A DNA stretch of 64,000 nt from Halobacteriovoraceae bacterium (GTDB lineage: Bacteria; Bdellovibrionota; Bacteriovoracia; Bacteriovoracales; Bacteriovoracaceae), in NCBI GenBank assembly GCA_020635115.1, contig JACKAK010000002.1, positions 186,001-250,000 on the forward strand, written 5' to 3'. The notes under the pieces were generated by a model. That model ran no database searches and was not told the DNA's origin. It saw only the letters and a list, made by a program, of their open reading frames with translations. The stretch's first letter is position 1, and each line of letters starts with the position of its first letter. The translations under genes were made by a program, and so were the position numbers. Positions 53,080-62,213 of this stretch are shown one piece after another.

Positions 53080-54588
53080 ATGTCGATAAGACCTGAAGAA
53101 ATTACAAGTATTATAAAACAAAGAATTTCTAACTTTGAATCGAAGCTCCAAGTTGATGAAGTTGGAACCGTTTTAACAATTGGAGATGGTGTTGCTAGAG
53201 TTTTCGGTTTGAAAAATGCAATGGCCGGAGAGCTCGTTGAATTTGATACAGGTACAAAGGGAATGGTTCTAAACCTTGAAACAAGTAACGTAGGTGTTGC
53301 TGTACTTGCAGATGATCATAAAATTAAAGAAGGTTCTACTGTTAAAAGAACTAATGAAATTGTTTCTGTTCCAGTTGGTGATGCATTACTTGGTAGAACA
53401 GTTAATGCTATTGGTGAGCCGATTGATGGTCTTGGTGAAATTAAATCAGACAAATCTGCACAAGTTGAAGTTAAGGCCCCGGGAATTATTGCTAGAAAAT
53501 CAGTTCACGAACCCTTACAAACAGGTATTAAGGCAATCGATTCTATGATTCCGATTGGTAGAGGACAGCGTGAACTTATCATCGGGGATAGAAAAACTGG
53601 AAAAACAGCAATTGCAATAGATACAATTATTAATCAAAAAGGCAAAGATGTCGTTTGCGTATACGTTGCTGTTGGACAGAAAAACTCCACAGTTAGACTC
53701 GTTCAGCAAAGATTGAAAGAGGCCGGAGCTTTAGATTATACGATAATTGTAAATGCTTCAGCATCTCAACCTGCTCCTCTTCAGTTTATAGCTCCCTATA
53801 CAGGTTGTGCAATGGCAGAATATTATAGAGATAACGGTAAACACGCATTGATAATCTATGATGACTTAACAAAACAGGCCCAGGCCTATAGACAGATGTC
53901 ACTTCTTCTTAGAAGACCTCCAGGTCGTGAAGCATTCCCTGGTGACGTATTTTACCTTCACTCTAGACTACTGGAAAGAGCGGCTAAACTTTCTGATAAA
54001 CTCGGAGCTGGTTCACTCACTGCTCTGCCAGTAATTGAAACTCAAGAAGGCGATGTTTCCGCTTATATACCTACAAACGTTATCTCAATTACTGATGGAC
54101 AAATTTTCCTTGAGTCAGATTTATTTTATTCTGGTATTCGACCAGCTGTAAACGTTGGTCTTTCTGTTTCAAGAGTTGGTGGTTCTGCACAAATTAAAGC
54201 AATGAAAAAAGTAGCTGGTACTCTCAGACTAGATCTTGCTCAATATAGAGAGCTTCAAGCATTTGCTGCATTTGGTTCAGATTTAGATGATGCTACTCGA
54301 AAAACTTTGGCCAGAGGAGAGAGACTTGTTGAATTGCTAAAACAAGGTCAGTACAAACCAGTTGATGTTATTGATCAAGTTGTTGCAATTTTTGCAGCTA
54401 CTAATGGTTTCTTTGATATTGTTCCTACTTCTGAAATCAGAAAAGTGGAAGCAGATCTGTTAGAATTACTCAACAGTAAACATTCTTCGCTAATGGAAGT
54501 TCTACGTGCAGAGAAAGCAATATCAGATACTACAAAAGCTCAGCTAGAAGAAGTAATTAAGAATTTTCTTGCAACGAAATCATTTTAG
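53080..54588 (+). CDS. atpA: ATP synthase F1 subunit alpha
   Basis: A 502-residue regulatory nucleotide-binding subunit. The Walker A is GDRKTGKTAIAID, followed by VYVAVGQKNSTV, YDDLTKQAQAYRQMSLLLRR and PGREAFPGDVFYLHSRLLER, all diagnostic of alpha. The arginine finger region (SVSRVGGSAQ) is intact. Length is as usual. Confidence 0.98.
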   Translation: MSIRPEEITSIIKQRISNFESKLQVDEVGTVLTIGDGVARVFGLKNAMAGELVEFDTGTKGMVLNLETSNVGVAVLADDHKIKEGSTVKRTNEIVSVPVGDALLGRTVNAIGEPIDGLGEIKSDKSAQVEVKAPGIIARKSVHEPLQTGIKAIDSMIPIGRGQRELIIGDRKTGKTAIAIDTIINQKGKDVVCVYVAVGQKNSTVRLVQQRLKEAGALDYTIIVNASASQPAPLQFIAPYTGCAMAEYYRDNGKHALIIYDDLTKQAQAYRQMSLLLRRPPGREAFPGDVFYLHSRLLERAAKLSDKLGAGSLTALPVIETQEGDVSAYIPTNVISITDGQIFLESDLFYSGIRPAVNVGLSVSRVGGSAQIKAMKKVAGTLRLDLAQYRELQAFAAFGSDLDDATRKTLARGERLVELLKQGQYKPVDVIDQVVAIFAATNGFFDIVPTSEIRKVEADLLELLNSKHSSLMEVLRAEKAISDTTKAQLEEVIKNFLATKSF

Positions 54589-54599
54589 TGAGGCCGTAG

Positions 54600-55469
54600 A
54601 TGGCAAATATTAAGGAACTAAAAAAGAAAATAAAGAGTACGAAAGGCACGCTTAAAATTACAATGGCCATGAAACTTGTTTCTGGTGCAAAACTTAATCG
54701 GGCCCAACATGCTATTACAAGCTCAAGGCCATACGCTAATGAGTTAGAAGATTTGATAAAGACTGTTTCTGCACTTGTGCAAAATTATCGGCATGACTAC
54801 CTTGAAGAAAATGAAGAAAATAAAAGATCTGCTCTTTTAGTTGTTTCTTCGGATAAAGGCCTGTGTGGTTCTTATAACTCTGGCCTTATAAAAAAAGTAA
54901 AGGCCTTCATAAACGAAATTGATGAGGATTTTAAAGTCTATTTTATTGGAAAAAAGGCAAAAGATATCCTTGGCAAAGATGTTAATACCGGTAAGTATTT
55001 TACTTTTGAAAAAAATGAAGCCTCTTTTCTTGAAATACAAAAAGTAGGTCAAGAGCTTGGAAATTTATTCAAAACAGGTGAATTCGGAAAAGTATATGTC
55101 GCGTATAATATTTTTCATTCTGCAATTAGTTTTGAATCAACTGTGAAGAAAATATTACCTATGACTGTAAATTTGGATGAAAAAATCAAATTAAAAGAAA
55201 AATTTCCATTTGATTTTAAATATGAACCAAATCCAAAAACTATCCTTGATCACCTCATACCAGAAACCTTCATCAGTACACTTTGGACATGTGTTCTGGA
55301 TGCACGTGCAGCTGAACATGGTTCTAGAATGACGGCCATGGATAGTGCTTCTGGTAATTGTAAAGAAGCTATACGAACTTTAACTTTAAAAATGAATAAA
55401 TTGAGACAGGCCGCAATTACTACTGAGTTGATAGAAGTAGTTTCAGGCGCGGAATCTCTCAATGGATAA
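54600..55469 (+). CDS. atpG: ATP synthase F1 subunit gamma
   Basis: A 289-residue rotor shaft. The N-terminal helix (IKELKKKIKSTKGTLKITMA), the conserved SSDKGLCGSYNSGLIKK and the C-terminal helix with MTAMDSASGNCKEAIRTLTL are all typical. The stop at 55469 falls 10 bases before the beta start at 55480. Confidence 0.97.
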   Translation: MANIKELKKKIKSTKGTLKITMAMKLVSGAKLNRAQHAITSSRPYANELEDLIKTVSALVQNYRHDYLEENEENKRSALLVVSSDKGLCGSYNSGLIKKVKAFINEIDEDFKVYFIGKKAKDILGKDVNTGKYFTFEKNEASFLEIQKVGQELGNLFKTGEFGKVYVAYNIFHSAISFESTVKKILPMTVNLDEKIKLKEKFPFDFKYEPNPKTILDHLIPETFISTLWTCVLDARAAEHGSRMTAMDSASGNCKEAIRTLTLKMNKLRQAAITTELIEVVSGAESLNG

Positions 55470-55479
55470 GGAGTCAAAA

Positions 55480-56895
55480 ATGTCACAAAACGTAGGAGTT
55501 ATCCGTCAGGTTATGGGACCTGTTGTTGATGTTGAGTTTGAAAACGGTGTTTTGCCGGAGATATACAATGCACTCACAGTTACCAACAAAGTTATATCTG
55601 ATGAAGAGGGAAATCTGGTCCTTGAGGTTGCTCAACACTTAGGGGATAACATTGTTAGAACAATTGCAATGGACTCATCTGAAGGGTTAAGCCGAGGTCA
55701 AAAAGTTATCGATACAGGAGATTCAATTAAGGCCCCTGTTGGTGCAGAGGCTTTAGGTAGAATTATCAACGTTGTAGGAAAACCTGTTGATGAAGCAGGG
55801 CCAGTGAATGCAAAAAAATATTATCCTATTCATAGAGAACCCCCAAAGTTTGAAAAACAATCAACTAAACTTGAGCCTTTCTACACAGGGATTAAGGTTA
55901 TTGACCTACTTGCACCCTATTTGAAAGGTGGAAAAATTGGTTTATTCGGTGGGGCCGGTGTTGGGAAGACAGTTCTCATTATGGAGCTCATTAACAATAT
56001 TGCTACTCACCATGGTGGATATTCAGTTTTTGCTGGAGTAGGTGAACGTACACGTGAAGGAAATGACCTTTATTATGAAATGAAAGAGTCTGGCGTTCTC
56101 GAGAAAACTGCACTTGTTTATGGGCAGATGAATGAACCTCCGGGCGCTCGTGCTAGAGTTGCTCTCACAGGACTTTCAATTGCTGAATATTTTAGAGATG
56201 AAGAAAACAGAGATGTTCTTTTCTTTGTTGATAATATTTTTAGATTTACTCAAGCTGGTTCTGAAGTTTCGGCCCTTCTTGGTCGTATTCCTTCTGCCGT
56301 TGGTTATCAGCCAACACTCGGTACAGAAATGGGTGCCATGCAAGAAAGAATTACATCTACAAGTGATGGCTCAATTACTTCTATTCAAGCAGTTTACGTT
56401 CCAGCAGATGACTATACTGACCCAGCGCCTGCAACAACATTCGCGCACCTTGATGCTACGACTGAGCTATCAAGATCTATTGCTGAGCTTGGTATTTATC
56501 CAGCGGTTGATCCACTTTCTTCATCTTCAACAATCTTATCTCCTGATATTCTCGGACAGGATCACTACGATGTTGCTCGAGGAGTTCAGGCCATACTTCA
56601 AAAATATAAGGAATTACAAGATATTATTGCAATTCTAGGTATGGATGAATTATCTGAAGAAGATAAAGTCGTTGTGGCCAGGGCCAGAAAGGTTCAAAAG
56701 TTTTTATCACAACCATTCTTTGTTGCTGAGCAGTTCACTGGTATTGCTGGTCAGTTCGTAAAAGTAGAAGATACTATTGCCTCGTTTAAGGCCATTCTTG
56801 ATGGAGAGGTAGATGATCTACCTGAACAAGCTTTTTATCTTGTTGGTGATTTAGAGATGGTTAAAGAGAAGGCAAAATCTATGCAGGAGTCATAA
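55480..56895 (+). CDS. atpD: ATP synthase F1 subunit beta
   Basis: A 471-residue catalytic subunit of ATP synthase. Walker A is GGAGVGKTVLIME, followed by GERTREGNDLY, VALTGLSIAEYFRDE and the DELSEED motif (DELSEEDK). I start at 55480 because AAGGAG lies six bases upstream of that ATG and MSQNVGVIRQVMGP aligns with other beta subunits; an in-frame ATG at 55462 would overlap atpG and add six residues. atpC starts one base after its stop. Confidence 0.97.
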   Translation: MSQNVGVIRQVMGPVVDVEFENGVLPEIYNALTVTNKVISDEEGNLVLEVAQHLGDNIVRTIAMDSSEGLSRGQKVIDTGDSIKAPVGAEALGRIINVVGKPVDEAGPVNAKKYYPIHREPPKFEKQSTKLEPFYTGIKVIDLLAPYLKGGKIGLFGGAGVGKTVLIMELINNIATHHGGYSVFAGVGERTREGNDLYYEMKESGVLEKTALVYGQMNEPPGARARVALTGLSIAEYFRDEENRDVLFFVDNIFRFTQAGSEVSALLGRIPSAVGYQPTLGTEMGAMQERITSTSDGSITSIQAVYVPADDYTDPAPATTFAHLDATTELSRSIAELGIYPAVDPLSSSSTILSPDILGQDHYDVARGVQAILQKYKELQDIIAILGMDELSEEDKVVVARARKVQKFLSQPFFVAEQFTGIAGQFVKVEDTIASFKAILDGEVDDLPEQAFYLVGDLEMVKEKAKSMQES

Positions 56896-57318
56896 ATGTC
56901 TTATTATACTGTTGATCTACTTACACCTTCTGAAGTTTTGGCTAAAGATGTTCCGGCCGATGAACTTTTGATTCCAACCGTTAGAGGTCAAATCAATGTT
57001 CTAAATGATCACACTCATATCATTACTGAGCTTGATACCGGAATTTTAACTTTGAAGGCCCCAAATGGTGTTAGAAAGTTTCATGTCACTCATGGTGTTT
57101 GTAAGGTACTTGAGCACAAAGTCACAGTCTTGGCCGGTGTAAGTGAAGAGGACCGGTCAATAGATATTACTAGGGCACAAGAAGCACTCAAGAGAGCAAA
57201 GGAAAAACTTTCTGGCATGGATCCATTGACTGATCACGAGTTCAAAAAGTTCTATATGAAAATAAGACGTGCCGAAAATAGAATTGAGCTTGCTAAAAAC
57301 GGGAAAAAAGTTCCATAA
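56896..57318 (+). CDS. atpC: ATP synthase F1 subunit epsilon
   Basis: A 140-residue subunit with an N-terminal beta-sandwich (LTPSEVLAKDVPADELLIPT, GQINVLNDHTHIITELDTGI) and a two-helix C-terminal domain (EALKRAKEKLSGMDPLTDHE). The C-terminal helices can inhibit ATP hydrolysis in this family. It ends the right-hand atp cluster and is followed by two hairpins. Confidence 0.94.
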   Translation: MSYYTVDLLTPSEVLAKDVPADELLIPTVRGQINVLNDHTHIITELDTGILTLKAPNGVRKFHVTHGVCKVLEHKVTVLAGVSEEDRSIDITRAQEALKRAKEKLSGMDPLTDHEFKKFYMKIRRAENRIELAKNGKKVP

Positions 57319-57340
57319 TTTTTTTAAACTTATTCATATG

Positions 57341-57362
57341 AGTGGCCAATTGAATGGCCACT
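57341..57362 (+). repeat. Hairpin between atpC and the terminator
   Basis: AGTGGCCA (57341-57348) and TGGCCACT (57355-57362) form a perfect 8-bp stem with a six-base loop. It is immediately followed by the stem of the terminator, not by T residues, so it may protect the 3' end or assist termination. Confidence 0.6.
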
Positions 57363-57401
57363 AAAAAAGGCCTCTTTTTTAAGAGGCCTTTTTTATTTTT
57401 T
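57363..57401 (+). terminator. Rho-independent terminator of the right-hand atp operon
   Basis: A 14-bp stem, AAAAAAGGCCTCTT against AAGAGGCCTTTTTT with a TTTT loop (57363-57394), continues into further T residues. It is 45 bases past the atpC stop and is symmetric enough to function on both strands. Confidence 0.93.
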
Positions 57402-57516
57402 GACTATTCAAAAAATGAGCTACGGAATGTTTTGACCATTGAATTAACTATACTGACTTCAATTATAATAATAAATAGATTGCAGCTTGTTTGCTTTAAA
57501 AAAGGGTTAAACAAAC

Positions 57517-59637
57517 GTGAAGAATAAATTCTTCTTTATTCTTTTTTGTATGATGTTCCATTCATGTGGAAATGGCCCTGTGGTAGTTTCTCTAGATAAA
57601 AAAATTTCTCCCAAAAGAGGTAATGTTCAAAAGTCTCAAATTAAAATTGAAGACTCTGCAAAAAAATTAATAGAAGCAAAAAAGAAAATTCAAATTGTTA
57701 AGAATTCAATTTTATTAGGTCATATTGTTACTGATAAAGTTATGACAGAAGATTCAAAATTACTCAATATCCCAATAGTTGCCAAAGTGGAAATAATTGA
57801 AAAAGATTATGGTGAATTATCTATTGCGGCAGAAAATGTTATTGCAGTAAAGGATGATCTAAAAGTTGAAAATCCTAATACGACACTATCAAGTGGGATG
57901 AGTGAAGTGATTTCTGGAATGCAATTTTCTTTTATGAATCAAGGAAGAAAATATGCCTCAGTTACTCAAGTTAAACAGACTGAAGTTGAAAAGGAAGATT
58001 CAAACAACAAACTTTCTGGTCCTATAGGGGCACTTCCCAAGTTCGATTCTTTTGAACAAATCGAAAATGAAAACGATGTGATTAAAATTGCGATGAGTGC
58101 TTCACAGAAAAATGTTCTAAGTGAGAGTTCTACTGACTATGAAATAAAACCGTTATTTGAAATCAATTCAACTGTCACTAAAGATAAAGATGAATTAAGT
58201 TTTGATGACTATTCACAGGATAAAGACATAAGTCTCAAAGTGACTACTCTTGACAAGAAGGTTGTAGATTTTGACAAGAATAAACCCGTAGAGATGGCCG
58301 TTCAAGTAAGTGAATTAGATAAACCTATTTCACAAAATGTTTTAAACGCTGTTCAAAGAGAAATGAATGATCAGAAAATGAATACTCAAAATCTTCAAAA
58401 GTTAAGCTCAAATCAAAAAAGACCCTCTCAAATGTTAAATCATGATGTGAGTATTCAAAGAAGCTCTGTGATAGAAAATGCGGAGTTTGAGTATTCAATA
58501 AGCACTGTAAAACTTAACCAAGTTTCATTATTAGAAAAAGGCGAAGCTTATTTGTCTAGCTATTCTTTTGTTCCTCTTTATGATGAGAATACTGAACTTT
58601 TTGATACTGATGGAGAAATAGAGTATAAATTTAATTTAAAAGATGGGCATGGAACCTTAAATGGTTCATTTCATCATAAGGATATTTATACTGTAAATAC
58701 AGATTTGTATCTTGAAGACGACGTCCTTTATGAAATACCAGTATTTGCAAGAAATGAGTTTGATGATTTTTTAACTAATTTAGAATATGAGGGAGAGGGT
58801 GGATATTTATTACTTGAACTCGATAGTACTTATATAAGTTCTGATATAGATGTTGAGTATTCAAAAAAAGTTTACCTTACAAAAGATTTTAAGTTAATTG
58901 ATGACCCAAAGCAGATGTATTATGCTCTGTATTTAGGAGTACGGCCAGGCAATGTTATGCTTACTGTTCAGAATCAATTAAGTGGAAATGATGCAAAAAA
59001 ATTGGTTTTAGTCAGAAATGAAGAAATCACGTTTGAAATTGTCGATTTTAAAGCGCCGGCCTTAGAAAAAATACTAATAAGTACTGACAATGTCTTTGCG
59101 AAAAAGAAAATTGAATCAGATTTAACAGAAGATGAAATTGGATATTATGCGCAAAACATAAAGTTTAAAACTGCTGGGAATCAGTATATTTTTAAAAGAC
59201 CAAGTTCCTTTTACACTTTCAAGGATTATTTTGAAATAATTGAAGGTGATGGAACTATTTATGTTGGTAATAATTCAAAAAAAGAAATTATTTATCCTTC
59301 AGTGGATTTTATGAATTCTATACTAAAAGAAATGCAGCTCGAGGATCTTACTCAAAATTGCTTGATTCAAATCAACCTAGACAAAAATCAGCTACAAGAT
59401 TTTAAATTCACTGCTGAAGGAAGTAATGGCCTGATCAATCTGGAATTGCTGGCCCTTTACGAAGACGGGACAATAGGGAGTGAGGTTTCTGCTGATACAA
59501 GAAAAATCTTTCTTTTAGGTGATGTTGCTAAAAATCAAGATGCATATGTCGGAATAAAAATAGAAAATGCAAAGAACGAAATTACTTTTGCAAATTCCTT
59601 TTGTTCAAATGGCGTTTACTTAGTAGAGCAGTTTTAA
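57517..59637 (+). CDS. Large probable lipoprotein of unknown function
   Basis: A 706-residue protein with signal MKNKFFFILFCMMFHSCGNG; Cys17 could be lipidated, although the lipobox is imperfect (FHSC). The first 300 residues are polar, low-complexity and Lys/Asp/Ser-rich; the rest looks beta-rich (EIEYKFNLKDGHGTLNGSFH; YLGVRPGNVMLTVQNQLSGN), as in repeated Ig-like or surface domains. No family is recognised. It starts at GTG with a weak ribosome site and its stop overlaps that of the convergent gene by four bases. It probably lies on the cell surface or periplasm. Confidence 0.7.
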   Translation: MKNKFFFILFCMMFHSCGNGPVVVSLDKKISPKRGNVQKSQIKIEDSAKKLIEAKKKIQIVKNSILLGHIVTDKVMTEDSKLLNIPIVAKVEIIEKDYGELSIAAENVIAVKDDLKVENPNTTLSSGMSEVISGMQFSFMNQGRKYASVTQVKQTEVEKEDSNNKLSGPIGALPKFDSFEQIENENDVIKIAMSASQKNVLSESSTDYEIKPLFEINSTVTKDKDELSFDDYSQDKDISLKVTTLDKKVVDFDKNKPVEMAVQVSELDKPISQNVLNAVQREMNDQKMNTQNLQKLSSNQKRPSQMLNHDVSIQRSSVIENAEFEYSISTVKLNQVSLLEKGEAYLSSYSFVPLYDENTELFDTDGEIEYKFNLKDGHGTLNGSFHHKDIYTVNTDLYLEDDVLYEIPVFARNEFDDFLTNLEYEGEGGYLLLELDSTYISSDIDVEYSKKVYLTKDFKLIDDPKQMYYALYLGVRPGNVMLTVQNQLSGNDAKKLVLVRNEEITFEIVDFKAPALEKILISTDNVFAKKKIESDLTEDEIGYYAQNIKFKTAGNQYIFKRPSSFYTFKDYFEIIEGDGTIYVGNNSKKEIIYPSVDFMNSILKEMQLEDLTQNCLIQINLDKNQLQDFKFTAEGSNGLINLELLALYEDGTIGSEVSADTRKIFLLGDVAKNQDAYVGIKIENAKNEITFANSFCSNGVYLVEQF

Positions 59638-60827
59638 ATTTGTAAATTAAACTCTTTTTTTAAAGCATTTATCAAAGAATAATTTATTGTTTGGATATCT
59701 AAATCTTCACCAGGCATAATCCTACGTAAATAATAGAAATGAACTTCATATGTAATCGCCTTAAAGACTTTGCTCAGGATCATATCTGGAGGTAAGGTAC
59801 TTTTCATTAAAATTTGATGATAGAGAAATCTTCTTGTATTAGAGAGTATTCCGTGAGGGTTATTGACATCAATAGAAACATTTTCTTCTTCAGGGAGTGA
59901 AAAATCTCTTTGTCTAAATTTATTTATTTTTAAAAGTTCATGTTTGATAACAGAGCTTTGAGCAGATACAGGTTGAACTTGAAGATTTATTTTAGACGGG
60001 AAAATTGCTTTGCTTATTGCCAATGGATCAGAAAAGAGTACGACTGGAACTAGATCTGCAAATAATTCATCATATATCCGATAGGTACTTGTAAGTCTTT
60101 CAATTTCACTGAGGTCAATCGTTGAGAGGTTGTAAAGCAGTTCGGTATAAATCAACCAGCTATTGTTGAAATTTCTGCGATTCAAAAAGCGTTTAACGAT
60201 TCCTTCTCTCTGTGATTCTTTAGCATTTTTAGGGGAAATATTTAAGCCATGGTAAGATATCAAAAAACGATCAATTTTTGTAAATGGATCGATGTCAAAT
60301 GGAAAATTTGAAAACACATTTTTAAAAAGAGGGTGTTGAGAAATATTATGGAAGAAAATAATATGAGAAAGTTCATGCGCCCAAATCGATAAAATACTTT
60401 CTGATTTCATATTTCTTTGCATTTGATGTGGTAAGACTAAAAAATTATAATACGGGACTGCCATAGCATGAATTGCATTGTTATTTGGGAAAAATTTAAG
60501 GTTGTTTGGAAGTTCGAAATGATCATGCATAAGCGCAAAGATTGAATTTGTTAAAGTTTCTAATTGCTCGAGGTCGTTTTCTTGCCAACCTGTAGATTTA
60601 ATTAATTCAACTTGTTCGGGATGCAAATCATGAATTAATGAAGATTTTTTTAAACCATAATTTAGTATTAAAAGCTTATTGACTCGTTTTTTGAGTGGAC
60701 TTAGTTTTTTATCACTAAAAAGAGAAGGTGGGGAAAATTTATTTTGACAATAAATCAGGCCCTTTTTAGAAACTGGAAAAAGAGAGTGACTCGTTAATAA
60801 AAGGATGAAAATAATCAAAATACGCAT
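59634..60827 (-). CDS. Exported zincin-like protein with HExxH motif
   Basis: A 397-residue protein with a signal peptide (MRILIIFILLLTSHSLFPVS). HELSH near residue 148, in IWAHELSHIIFFHN, matches the zinc-metallopeptidase motif HExxH, and a later acidic segment (YDELFADLVPVVLF) could supply the third ligand as in gluzincins. The rest is helical with no known domain. A periplasmic or secreted protease is inferred; other zincin-like folds without protease activity are possible. Confidence 0.65.
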   Translation of the reverse strand: MRILIIFILLLTSHSLFPVSKKGLIYCQNKFSPPSLFSDKKLSPLKKRVNKLLILNYGLKKSSLIHDLHPEQVELIKSTGWQENDLEQLETLTNSIFALMHDHFELPNNLKFFPNNNAIHAMAVPYYNFLVLPHQMQRNMKSESILSIWAHELSHIIFFHNISQHPLFKNVFSNFPFDIDPFTKIDRFLISYHGLNISPKNAKESQREGIVKRFLNRRNFNNSWLIYTELLYNLSTIDLSEIERLTSTYRIYDELFADLVPVVLFSDPLAISKAIFPSKINLQVQPVSAQSSVIKHELLKINKFRQRDFSLPEEENVSIDVNNPHGILSNTRRFLYHQILMKSTLPPDMILSKVFKAITYEVHFYYLRRIMPGEDLDIQTINYSLINALKKEFNLQI

Positions 60828-60887
60828 GGGATATATTATGCTTGTTTCAACGAATTTGGGATTGCTATTGAAAACATTACATAGAGT

Positions 60888-62213
60888 TTACAATAATTGA
60901 TGGTAGTTCTTTGGATAATGACGAATGAGGGCCTTAGGGGTAATTTTCTTATAATTTTGAGAATTTAGATCTTCTGAAGAAATGACCACCGTACCTACAG
61001 GATAGATTTTATTTAAAAGTAGATGATTATTGAGGGTTTTGTGCTCAAATTGCATTTTAAAAAAATCTTTTCTATGAAAACTCTTTTTCGCAATATAGAC
61101 ATAAATGGGCCTTTCATCAGGCATAAGATTTAAATGTGGAAATAGCCTCGTCTTATTTGCCAAAGTGTACGTAAGCGCCAAAAAAGAAGCATAAAAGTTT
61201 TTTGAAGCAAACCCTATATGATCTGAATCATATTCAGTTATATAGCGTTCTAGTGGAAAAGTGATACTTTTGAACTTTTTCCTAGCACGAATTAAATGTT
61301 TAGTTCCTGAATTATAGGCCGTTATGGCCAGGTCCCACTGTCTGAGAATCTTAAAATTTTGCTTCATTAAATGCAATGCTGAAATTGTACTAAGTATAGG
61401 ATTTAATCTATCATCTCTTTCGTTATTTATAACCATAAACTTTTTTCCAATAAATTTCATAAACTGCCAAGGTCCACTGGCCCCAACTTTTGATTTAGCT
61501 TTTGTATTAAAGCTAGATTCTAGAAATGGAGTGCTTAGTACTTCCTGCGGAAGCTCAAATATATTTATGTAGTTTCTAAAAAGTAATTCAAAGCGTTTAT
61601 AATTGAGTAAACCTCTCTCAATTGCATCTTTTTGACCAGTTTGAATGCGAATATTAAAAGATCGTTCTGTGAAGAATATTTCACGTTTTTTAATATCAGT
61701 TGGAAGAGAAATATTTGATTTTTTTAAGACATCTAATATTCTATTACAAATTTTAGTAAGACAACTTCCCTTTGCAAGGGTCATAAAAGCAATTTTATAC
61801 TTTTTAATTCTTTTTAAACCCATTGAGTTTTGAATGAGAGCTTGAGTTATGGAATTAATATTAGAATTTTTTAATTCAGTAAAGTTGATCGTTTCATATA
61901 CTATGGAGAGATCTTCTTTATCATGAAGAACTATGGTGTTTCTATCGTGAAGAGAATAAATATGAAACCAAAAATTTACACTAGAATTGTAAAAGTTATC
62001 TATGGAAAACCGATCATCTACATTTCCTAATTTATCTTCTCTAATTTCAGAAAAAAGTTCTTCATGTCTTAGCCCTACTAATGAATCGAGTTTTAGACCT
62101 CGATAGAGTTCTTGTTCCTTTATAATCGTTTCAAGATTATCATCCACTATATAAGGGGAAATACATAGAGCATAATTATGCAAAAAATATAAAAATAATA
62201 TTAACTTTCCCAT
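60888..62213 (-). CDS. Exported lytic transglycosylase (SLT domain)
   Basis: A 441-residue protein with a signal peptide (GKLILFLYFLHNYALC). The transglycosylase domain near residues 215-330 shows the catalytic Glu in STPFLESSFNTKAKSKVGAS, the Gly-Pro-Trp-Gln-Phe-Met substrate motif and AITAYNSGTKHLI. This enzyme class cleaves the glycan of peptidoglycan to 1,6-anhydro products. The arrangement resembles MltD without visible LysM repeats. Its start overlaps the end of the patatin gene by 13 bases, so the two are coupled. Confidence 0.88.
   Translation of the reverse strand: MGKLILFLYFLHNYALCISPYIVDDNLETIIKEQELYRGLKLDSLVGLRHEELFSEIREDKLGNVDDRFSIDNFYNSSVNFWFHIYSLHDRNTIVLHDKEDLSIVYETINFTELKNSNINSITQALIQNSMGLKRIKKYKIAFMTLAKGSCLTKICNRILDVLKKSNISLPTDIKKREIFFTERSFNIRIQTGQKDAIERGLLNYKRFELLFRNYINIFELPQEVLSTPFLESSFNTKAKSKVGASGPWQFMKFIGKKFMVINNERDDRLNPILSTISALHLMKQNFKILRQWDLAITAYNSGTKHLIRARKKFKSITFPLERYITEYDSDHIGFASKNFYASFLALTYTLANKTRLFPHLNLMPDERPIYVYIAKKSFHRKDFFKMQFEHKTLNNHLLLNKIYPVGTVVISSEDLNSQNYKKITPKALIRHYPKNYHQLL

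Noticed and set aside
56132..56638. 168-codon frame within atpD
   Set aside because: Leu/Phe-rich out-of-frame shadow of the highly conserved beta subunit.
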